Source of the DNA: Burkholderiaceae bacterium
Lineage (GTDB): Bacteria; Pseudomonadota; Gammaproteobacteria; Burkholderiales; Burkholderiaceae
Assembly: GCA_947373615.1 (NCBI GenBank)
Contig: CANBYN010000039.1
Coordinates: 1-10,687, forward strand
DNA length: 10,687 bases
Direction: 5' to 3'
Shown here: one piece after another, positions 1 through 5,788 of the stretch
Numbering within the stretch: the first letter of the stretch is position 1
Layout: every line of letters begins with the position of its first letter
Notes under the pieces: model-generated
Databases searched by the model: none
Seen by the model: only the letters and a program-made list of their open reading frames with translations
What the model was told of the DNA's origin: nothing
Program-made: the position numbers and the translations under genes

Positions 1-326
1 AAAACACTGACTGCAACTAAACTTTCAGAAAAGCGTCTCATTGCCTCTGGCAAAAGACAAAACCAAGCCATCGCTACACAAAAAAACAATACAGTAAATA
101 GTGCTGGTAATATTCGCCTTGCTCTGCGCTCATAAAAATGGATAAGCGAGAATGTGCCAGCCTCTAATTCATTTAAAATGATGGACGTAATGAGATAGCC
201 GCTGATAACAAAGAACACATCAACGCCGACATATCCCCCGCCAAATACAGTAAAACCCGCGTGATAGAGAATAACGGGGATTACCGCTAAGGATCGTAAT
301 CCATCAATCTCAGGTCTATATTTCAT
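1..326 (-). CDS. Acyltransferase 3 family membrane protein (OafA/YrhL-like), N-terminal part, cut by window edge
   Basis: This is a partial gene read on the minus strand. The 108 visible codons begin MKYRPEIDGLRSLAV, followed by a YHAG motif with the conserved His at about residue 22, then GGGYVGVDVFFVISGYLI and the arginine-rich FYERRARRILPA stretch at residues 64-75. These are hallmarks of the N-terminus of acyltransferase 3 proteins, multi-pass inner-membrane enzymes that usually O-acetylate surface polysaccharides such as O-antigen. The substrate cannot be told from this fragment, and the C-terminal half (including any SGNH domain) lies outside the window. I chose the ATG at 326 because family members usually start just before the PEIDGLRA motif. 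The frame stays open upstream to another ATG at 395, which would add 23 residues of no family character. No strong Shine-Dalgarno sequence precedes either ATG. Confidence 0.9.
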   Translation of the reverse strand, partial: MKYRPEIDGLRSLAVIPVILYHAGFTVFGGGYVGVDVFFVISGYLITSIILNELEAGTFSLIHFYERRARRILPALFTVLFFCVAMAWFCLLPEAMRRFSESLVAVSV

Positions 327-1054
327 ACAATCATAGGCTTTGCAAGTAATTTTTGAGTGGATTTTAACACCGGCCCTAAGTGCTTGAAACGCCATAATAT
401 ATGTTTACAGCAGAAAAATGTTTGGCCGGTACACAGGATACAACCCTTCTTTCGTTATATTTCCTTGAAGTCCACTATTAACAAGCAACGCAAGCATTTT
501 TGGGCGATTTACTGATAAATCCTTTCTGCCATTGGCGTGCCAATCAATAAGGTGTTAAGCCCCAGACCCTCTGACTTTCAGGTAATGCTTGTAAGCGCAC
601 ATGGGGTTTGCACCATCTGACTTACTATTCTTGATAAATGGCTAGATGTGGTTGATCTTCCATGGGGGTCGATTAAATGCCAGAAGGTTGTTTGAGGTGT
701 CGCAGATGAGGAGGTTTGAGCAAATCCTGGTAGATATATTTTAATAATGAATAGATAATGTTTATTAAGATTAAATGTAGTTCTGGATAGCTGCCAATTT
801 AGTGTCGCTACCAAATATAGTTTCTCTACAGTGAATAATTACAGCAAAATAGATTGATTTTAAGGCGATGATTTGCTCTGGTTTGCGGTGTTGAATTTTA
901 ATTACACTCTAAAAGCTGCATCAATTTTCTATTTGTAATAATTAAGCGCAATTGATAAGAGGTCTGCTTCAATGAATAAAAATAAAATCGTGCGTAAATC
1001 TTTAATTTCCCTTTAGCTAGCTGAAAGTTTTTAACTAAATTACAAGACTATTCT
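327..1054. other. Long non-coding stretch between the acyltransferase and the GGDEF gene
   Basis: About 730 AT-rich bases hold no convincing intact gene. On the plus strand one frame from about 519 to 752 reads as protein-like text interrupted only by three TGA codons, at about 618, 708 and 729, before a TAA. It contains IGVPINKV and KWLDVVDLPWGSIKC, which I do not recognise. This could be a decayed gene or chance. The open frame on the minus strand across 578-814 has no family features and no ribosome site. The right end, from about 730 on, is very AT-rich and probably carries the promoter region of the downstream gene. Confidence 0.5.
952..980 (+). promoter_or_regulatory. Candidate sigma-70 promoter for the PAS-GGDEF gene
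   Basis: A TTGATA hexamer at 952-957 (5 of 6 matches to the -35 consensus) is followed after 17 bases by AATAAA at 975-980 (4 of 6 matches to the -10 consensus). It lies about 75 bases upstream of the ATG at 1055 in an AT-rich stretch, and no other gene lies between. This is a consensus match by eye only. Confidence 0.3.
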
Positions 1055-2350
1055 ATGCAAGATGCTAATAACGTTGCTAAATCTCTTAAGGATGAAAAGC
1101 ATTTACAACATCTCTTATTAACAGCATTTCAGCAAAGCATTAGCTCAATTGTTATTACAGACGCTGATTTTAATAATGGTGGCCCTCATATCATTCTCTG
1201 TAATGCTGAATTTAGTCGGATGACGGGATATGATGCTTCTGAATTAATTGGACAAAATCCACGGATTCTTCAAGGGCCAGAAACAGATAGAGCGCTCATT
1301 GACAAGCTAAAGAATTGCCTAATAAGTGGAGATTTTTTTCATGGGCAAACAATAAATTATCAAAAAGATGGAACCCCCTACGTAGTGGAGTGGAATATTT
1401 CTGCTATCTATGATGATGATGGAAAAATTTGCAACTATGTTTCAGTCCAATCCAATCGCTCGGCACAGGTAAAGGCTGAGCAAGAGAGGGATATTCTTGC
1501 AAAAGCACTCCATGATAATAGTGACTGTGTGGTAGTTACTGATGAACTTGGCCTTGTCGTTTTTGTGAACAAGGGATTTGAGGAGCTCACTGGCTACAGT
1601 AGTAGCGATGTTGTCGGTAAGCCGCCTGATTTCTTGATGCTCTCGAACTCTGAGCAACAACCACCCCAGAAATTAGAAGCTCTAGAAAGCAAACCTATAT
1701 CGATAGATTATAGAAATTATGTGGTGCTACGAAAGCGAGATGGATCATTGGCTTACATGACCAATAATGTAACATCTGTAAAATCTGACAATGGACAGTC
1801 TGCCTGCAATGTTTTTATTGGCAATGACATCACTAGTCAGAGAAGGCAGCAAAAAAATCTTGAGCATCTAGCTCAAACTGATCAGTTGACTGGTTTACTA
1901 AACCGCCATGCAGGCGAGGTGGTAATTAAAAACGCATTCAATCTTTCATCAAGTAATAATTCAACGTTCTCTATAATTATTGCTGACCTTGATTACTTTA
2001 AAAAAATCAATGATCGGTTTGGCCACGCTGTTGGTGATTTGACGCTAACTAGAGTTGCTTTTTTATTGAAGGATGCAGTTGGAAATCGTAATTTTTGCAT
2101 TCGTTGGGGTGGGGAAGAGTTTTTGATTGTGTTAATGCACGATCTTTTACCGGAAGCTAAGAAATTGGCAGAGCGTATACGCTTAAAGGTAGAGAATCTA
2201 GAAGATGAGTTGATCGGGCGTATTTCTATGTCATTTGGGGTGGGTCAGTGGTTAAGCACTGAAAGTACGCGTGATCTGATCAATCGAGTAGATCGGGCAC
2301 TATATGAAGCTAAAGGCGCAGGTAGAAATCGAGTTGTTATTGCGCATTAA
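1055..2350 (+). CDS. Diguanylate cyclase with two PAS sensor domains (PAS-PAS-GGDEF)
   Basis: This soluble 431-residue protein has no signal peptide or membrane segment. An N-terminal PAS domain with a PAC tail covers about residues 25-138 and resembles LOV domains (GQNPRILQGPETD at 66-78). A second PAS domain covers about 148-262, and a GGDEF domain fills 272-431. The cyclase domain looks active: it has the TDQLTGLLNR entry motif at 275-284, the IADLDYFKKIND metal and substrate region at 309-320, and RWGGEEF at 350-356. It would condense two GTP into cyclic di-GMP. The RxxD inhibitory site normally five residues before GGEEF is absent: the aligned residues are GNRN, at 343-346. In photoactive LOV domains the GxNCRFLQ motif carries the flavin-binding cysteine, but here that position is Pro69, so blue-light adduct chemistry is not expected. 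The ATG at 1055 has only a weak upstream ribosome site. An HD-GYP gene follows 356 bases downstream on the same strand. Confidence 0.93.
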   Translation: MQDANNVAKSLKDEKHLQHLLLTAFQQSISSIVITDADFNNGGPHIILCNAEFSRMTGYDASELIGQNPRILQGPETDRALIDKLKNCLISGDFFHGQTINYQKDGTPYVVEWNISAIYDDDGKICNYVSVQSNRSAQVKAEQERDILAKALHDNSDCVVVTDELGLVVFVNKGFEELTGYSSSDVVGKPPDFLMLSNSEQQPPQKLEALESKPISIDYRNYVVLRKRDGSLAYMTNNVTSVKSDNGQSACNVFIGNDITSQRRQQKNLEHLAQTDQLTGLLNRHAGEVVIKNAFNLSSSNNSTFSIIIADLDYFKKINDRFGHAVGDLTLTRVAFLLKDAVGNRNFCIRWGGEEFLIVLMHDLLPEAKKLAERIRLKVENLEDELIGRISMSFGVGQWLSTESTRDLINRVDRALYEAKGAGRNRVVIAH

Positions 2351-2449
2351 ACCACTCCAGTAATCGCTTATTTTGACTCAATATGTTTAGCGTGTGCTTA
2401 GCAAGGTGGGCGAGTCTATAGGCTTCGGATAAGTGGTTAGTCGCATTTG

Positions 2450-2486
2450 GTATGGTTCCTATATCCATACATCACACTTAGGTGTG
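2450..2486 (+). repeat. Two adjacent small inverted repeats
   Basis: GTATGG (2450-2455) and CCATAC (2465-2470) can pair around a 9-base loop. Two bases later CACAC (2473-2477) and GTGTG (2482-2486) can pair around TTAG. Neither is followed by a T-run, so they are not typical terminators. They sit in the spacer between the two c-di-GMP genes. Confidence 0.4.
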
Positions 2487-2516
2487 CAACTTAGTCCTAT
2501 ACAAAGATGAGGTCTA

Positions 2517-2554
2517 TTTGATAAGAGCTTCCTTCTTGCGAAGTTACTATCAAA
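2517..2554 (+). repeat. Extended stem-loop upstream of the HD-GYP gene
   Basis: TTTGATA (2517-2523) pairs perfectly with TATCAAA (2548-2554). Inside it, past an AG/AC internal mismatch, AGCTTC (2526-2531) pairs with GAAGTT (2540-2545) with one G-U, leaving the 8-base loop CTTCTTGC. The result is 13 base pairs in a 38-base element. No T-run follows, so a classical terminator is unlikely. A regulatory RNA structure or operator in the HD-GYP leader is possible. It does not match the c-di-GMP riboswitch consensus I know. Confidence 0.45.
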
Positions 2555-2619
2555 CAAAGACAAAACCATAGACAGGGTTTAAAATTTAAATATGGGGATC
2601 CGCGGTGTTGATTCTCTAA

Positions 2620-2706
2620 GTTCGTCATCCAAGTAGGGGGGGCTTTATCTCAAAGAATCACAATCCAATTAAAAGGCTTAGTTTTGTTTTAATTGCCAGC
2701 ATCTGT
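2620..2706 (+). other. Coding-like stretch in frame with the HD-GYP gene but lacking a standard start codon
   Basis: After an in-frame TAA at 2617-2619 the HD-GYP reading frame is open. From about 2647 it reads ISKNHNPIKRLSFVLIASIC, which joins MGEVLTMLVLSFF to give one full, positively flanked transmembrane helix. No ATG, GTG or TTG occurs in this frame before 2707. A run of seven G lies at 2636-2642. An ATG at 2592 in another frame gives MGIRGVDSLSSSSK and stops at a TAG (2634-2636) that runs into the G-run. A one-base change in this small region would fuse that start to the HD-GYP frame. Alternatives are a rare ATC or ATT start (ATC at 2647 has the G-run just upstream as a ribosome site) or a sequencing indel. 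Confidence 0.5.
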
Positions 2707-3510
2707 ATGGGCGAAGTCTTGACTATGTTGGTATTGTCGTTCTTTGGTGCGCTATCACCTTTGGTCTCAGTAATTGTAAATGTGACACTATTAGCGCTCA
2801 TTACTATCCCTATCGTGAATTGGGCGGTGATAAGACCAATGAAGAAAACGCTTCATGATTTTGAGTTTGCTAAACATACAATTGCTGTTCGAGAAGATCA
2901 AATCTTGGCAGTCTTATATGATTTGGCAATGACTGCGGATGATGAGACTAGTGGTCATATTATGCGAACCCAGCAATATGTCAGTTTGTTAGCGAATCGC
3001 CTTAAAAGTATGGTGCCTAACGCCCAAACTTTAACTGACGAGAACATAGAATTGTTGGTGAAAGTGGCGCCTTTACATGATTTGGGAAAAGTGAATATTC
3101 CTGACCACATTCTTGGCAAAGAGGCCCCATTTAGCGATATCGAAAAGGAGCTTATGTATAGCCATCCCATGATTGGGGAGTCTATCTTGGCAACATTCCA
3201 GTCAGAAGGGTTTGAAATGGATTTAATTTCAACGGCGATCAAAGTGGCTGGCTCTCATCATGAAAAATGGGATGGTTCGGGCTACCCTAGAAATCTGCAA
3301 GGAGAGGATATCCCCATTGAGGCACGCATTATGTCGGTGGCTGATGTATTTGATGCGTTAATCAGTCGTCGATCCTATAAGGATGGCTGGAGTATTGAAG
3401 AGGCCTATAACGAGATTATTAATGGAAGCGGCACTGCATTTGATCCTTTGGTTGTGCAAGCCTTCATTGCAGAACGAAAAGCCTTTGAGGCGATTGCCAG
3501 TAAGGATTAA
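2707..3510 (+). CDS. Membrane-anchored HD-GYP domain protein, likely c-di-GMP phosphodiesterase
   Basis: From the ATG at 2707 the product has 267 residues. The N-terminus is hydrophobic: a partial helix (residues 1-13) and a full helix at about 19-42 ending in the VIRPM boundary. The cytoplasmic HD-GYP domain covers about 60-265. The conserved catalytic and structural residues are present: a first-helix His84 in SGHIMRTQQY, HDLGK with H124 and D125, HPMIGE at 153-158, HHEKWDGSGYP at 184-194, and GTAFDP near 242-247. Proteins with this set usually hydrolyse cyclic di-GMP to GMP or pGpG, as in the RpfG output domain. It has no receiver domain. The true start is probably upstream: the codons before 2707 complete the first membrane helix, and ATG 2707 falls inside that helix without a ribosome site. 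Its neighbour is a PAS-PAS-GGDEF cyclase, so the two may balance one signal pool. Confidence 0.88.
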   Translation: MGEVLTMLVLSFFGALSPLVSVIVNVTLLALITIPIVNWAVIRPMKKTLHDFEFAKHTIAVREDQILAVLYDLAMTADDETSGHIMRTQQYVSLLANRLKSMVPNAQTLTDENIELLVKVAPLHDLGKVNIPDHILGKEAPFSDIEKELMYSHPMIGESILATFQSEGFEMDLISTAIKVAGSHHEKWDGSGYPRNLQGEDIPIEARIMSVADVFDALISRRSYKDGWSIEEAYNEIINGSGTAFDPLVVQAFIAERKAFEAIASKD

Positions 3511-3629
3511 GTATTTTTCTTAACTAGCAATTCTATAAATGTGAGTAATTATGTAGATTCGATATAAGTCAATGACGCTAATAGAAGTCAAGGGTTCAAC
3601 CCGACATTGCTCAAATGGGTATTCTGTCT
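3511..3629. other. Spacer between convergent genes
   Basis: The HD-GYP gene and the cysB-like gene converge on these 119 bases. There is a weak inverted repeat (TTAAG, a seven-base loop, CTTAA) just at the HD-GYP stop and an 11-base palindrome GGGTTCAACCC at 3592-3602. Neither is a convincing GC-rich hairpin with a T-run, so no factor-independent terminator can be called for either gene. Confidence 0.35.
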
Positions 3630-4571
3630 TTAAATTTCATAGGTGTCCGATTCGCTAGACATCGCTTGCTCAACAATTTTCTTTGTGAGAGTTGGCGAGA
3701 AGAGCTCAATGAAGGTATAAACGAAAGAGCGTAAGTAGGCTCCTTGCTTTACCCCTAAATGAGTCACATTATTGCCAAAGAGGTGGCCTGCAGGAATGGT
3801 TTTTAGATTACGGTCTCTTTCGGTGTCATAAGCATGGCCCGCAACAATGCCAATTCCCATGCCAGTTTCAACATAAGTTTTGATAACGTCCGCATCGATA
3901 GCTTCTAAAATAATGTCAGGCGTAATATTTCTTTGCGCAAAAGCAGCGTCAATTTTGCTACGACCAGCAAATGCTTTGTCATAGGTAATGATTGGGTACT
4001 TGGCAATTTCTTCTAAGGTAAGGCTAGCCTGATTTAATAGTGGGTGGCTTAGGGGCACAATTACTACGTGTTGCCACTGGTAACCTGGCAGGGCTAGCAC
4101 CCCTGGGGTGTTGGCAATACCCTCTGTCGCAATGGCGATGTCTGCTCGGTCGTGAGTCAGAAGCTCGGCGATGTCACTTGGGCTACCTTGCTGAATGCTC
4201 ACTTTTACCTTTGGAAAACGTTTAGTAAATTCCGTCAGGACTTTGGGAAGTGCATAGCGAGCTTGAGTATGGGTTGTCGCAATAACTAAGCTTCCCTGAT
4301 CTTGGCTGGCAAAATCTTTTCCCACGCGTTTGAGGGTTTCTACTTCATCTAAAATACGTTCAATAGAACTAAGGATTCGTTTGCCTGGTTCAGTCAAGGA
4401 GCGGATTCGTTTTCCATGGCGTCTAAAGATTTCAACACCCAATTCATCTTCTAGCTCAATGATTGCCTTCGACACTCCTGGCTGAGAGGTAAACAGCGCC
4501 TTGGCGGCTGTAGTTAGGTTGAAGTTTTGTCGAACGGCTTCGCGCACAAAGCGGAATTGATGAAGATTCAT
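3630..4571 (-). CDS. cysB: LysR-family transcriptional regulator CysB (sulfur assimilation)
   Basis: The product has 313 residues in the usual LysR layout: a winged helix-turn-helix at about 1-60 with ALFTSQPGVSKAIIELEDEL, a linker helix at 65-90, then a two-lobed effector domain. It aligns with enterobacterial CysB along its length without gaps in key places. TTHTQARYALP starts at 99, giving T100, T102 and Q103; T149 lies in IATEG and W166 in YQWQHV, the positions known for the sulfate/N-acetylserine pocket. The position matching Thr202 is Ala (FAGRS rather than FTGRS). DADVIKTYV at 226-234 is also typical. In the family CysB activates sulfate uptake and cysteine synthesis genes in response to N-acetylserine. 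The related paralogue Cbl or a taurine/sulfonate regulator is an alternative. An AGGGA ribosome site lies five bases before the ATG. The gene follows lptG by 62 bases on the same strand. Confidence 0.88.
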   Translation of the reverse strand: MNLHQFRFVREAVRQNFNLTTAAKALFTSQPGVSKAIIELEDELGVEIFRRHGKRIRSLTEPGKRILSSIERILDEVETLKRVGKDFASQDQGSLVIATTHTQARYALPKVLTEFTKRFPKVKVSIQQGSPSDIAELLTHDRADIAIATEGIANTPGVLALPGYQWQHVVIVPLSHPLLNQASLTLEEIAKYPIITYDKAFAGRSKIDAAFAQRNITPDIILEAIDADVIKTYVETGMGIGIVAGHAYDTERDRNLKTIPAGHLFGNNVTHLGVKQGAYLRSFVYTFIELFSPTLTKKIVEQAMSSESDTYEI

Positions 4572-4586
4572 TAGGATCCCTGTCTT

Positions 4587-4604
4587 TATATCTACATAGA
4601 TATA
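4587..4604. promoter_or_regulatory. Perfect 8-base inverted repeat upstream of cysB, possible operator
   Basis: TATATCTA, then CA, then TAGATATA forms a perfect 8+8 inverted repeat in the 62-base gap between lptG and cysB, about 16 bases before the cysB ATG. LysR-type regulators often bind T-rich dyads near their own promoter, so autoregulation is plausible. The whole gap is very AT-rich and may hold a cysB promoter separate from lptFG. AT-rich dyads also arise by chance. Confidence 0.4.
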
Positions 4605-4633
4605 TTAATTAAATTCTAAATGAATTTTAGGTA

Positions 4634-5788
4634 TTAGGCCTTAGCAACCCATCGCAAGCCAATAATTGCCAGAAGGAAGTAAACCAGGAGAGGCGTTAAA
4701 GCGGTAAGAAGGGGTGGCCAAGAACCTAGTAATCCAACATTGGAAAAGAGGGAATTAAAGAGCTGAAAACTCATCCCGAGCATGATGCCACCAAATACCT
4801 TAATGCCCACACCACCTGTACGCATCTTAAGGTATGCAAATGGCAATGCTAAGGTAAGCATTACGAAAATAGTAAATGGATAGACCACTTTTTTCCAAAA
4901 TGCTATGGAGTGGCGCTCTGTATTTTGCTTGTTATCGCGAAGGTGGGATATGAAGCGACCTAAGCTCAAGATCGACATTTTTTCAGGGCTGATTAAAAGT
5001 ACGCTCAAGATTTGCGGAGTTACTTCAGACTCCAAGGTCAAGATTGGATGTGTAAATGTATCCGCAGAGAAAACAGGGTTTAGTGGGTCAGATTGCTTGG
5101 TTTCTTTAAAGCGCATTTCTATCACGTCATTTAAGATCCAGATTCCAGATTTATCAAAGTATCCTGAGAGCGCACTTCTAATCGATAGGAGGTGATAAGC
5201 ATCATCAAACTCATACATTCGAATATTGCTGATTTCATTATCTTTATCAATCTTGCCTACGTTTACGTAACGCACGCCTGGGCGAATGGGTCCACTACCA
5301 TCTTGATCGCGCAAGCGGTCTTTAACCCACACACCCGTTCGAAATTGAGATGAGTAGGAAGACCCCATTGCCTTCATTCGTATGAGATCTGATTTGGCTT
5401 CTGAATAAGGGCCAACCCACTCACTCATGATCAGTGTGAGAGCAATTAAAGGTAGGGAGATTTTGGCTAGCGTAATTAGGCTGCGTTTAATATCTAAACC
5501 AGCAATTCGTAGAATCGTAAATTCAGACTGGCTAGCAAGCATTGCAAAAACATAAATACTGCCAATGAGCCCGGCAATTGGAATAATTTCAGAGATACGA
5601 CTAGGCGCCTTTAGAAGGACGTGGAGCAATGCAAGGAGAAGAGTGTATTGGCCTTGAACTGATCCAAGTTCACTCAAGATGTCGAAGAATAAAAATAAGG
5701 CAACGAGGGCAAACAAAATAAAGCCAAACGCCGCATAAATTTGTTTAGCTAGATAGCGTTCATAGATGAAGGGAAAAAGCAGCTTCAT
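4634..5788 (-). CDS. lptG: LPS export system permease LptG
   Basis: The product has 384 residues and is one of the two transmembrane subunits of the LptB2FG ATP-driven extractor, which lifts lipopolysaccharide from the inner membrane into the LptC/LptA bridge. There are three membrane segments near residues 16-38, 62-84 and 104-122, a periplasmic beta-jellyroll at about 125-295 (GVWVKD at 152-157), and three C-terminal segments at about 305-382. The coupling loop ASQSEFTILRIAG at 85-97 contacts the LptB ATPase in the family, and FWKKVVYPF marks the start of the fourth helix. The frame is open further upstream to 5899, but the start is set at the ATG at 5788: MKLLFPFIYERYLAKQ is the family N-terminus, and this ATG overlaps the lptF stop as ATGA, indicating translational coupling. 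Upstream residues would be lptF sequence read in another frame. Confidence 0.94.
   Translation of the reverse strand: MKLLFPFIYERYLAKQIYAAFGFILFALVALFLFFDILSELGSVQGQYTLLLALLHVLLKAPSRISEIIPIAGLIGSIYVFAMLASQSEFTILRIAGLDIKRSLITLAKISLPLIALTLIMSEWVGPYSEAKSDLIRMKAMGSSYSSQFRTGVWVKDRLRDQDGSGPIRPGVRYVNVGKIDKDNEISNIRMYEFDDAYHLLSIRSALSGYFDKSGIWILNDVIEMRFKETKQSDPLNPVFSADTFTHPILTLESEVTPQILSVLLISPEKMSILSLGRFISHLRDNKQNTERHSIAFWKKVVYPFTIFVMLTLALPFAYLKMRTGGVGIKVFGGIMLGMSFQLFNSLFSNVGLLGSWPPLLTALTPLLVYFLLAIIGLRWVAKA

Noticed and set aside
578..814. Minus-strand 78-codon open frame
   Set aside because: It has no family features, no ribosome site, and low-complexity Ser/Thr-rich text typical of a chance frame in a spacer.
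2450..2600. c-di-GMP (GEMM) riboswitch in front of the HD-GYP gene
   Set aside because: The characteristic paired helices with the GNRA-type tetraloop and receptor and conserved purine joints are not visible; only simple hairpins are seen.
3592..3602. GGGTTCAACCC, resembling a tRNA T-arm or terminator stem
   Set aside because: The flanking bases do not form a T-stem, no acceptor or anticodon arms are visible, and a one-base loop cannot form a hairpin; no T-run follows.
4905..5195. Plus-strand 96-codon frame inside lptG
   Set aside because: It is antisense to the conserved LptG periplasmic domain and shows no domain features.
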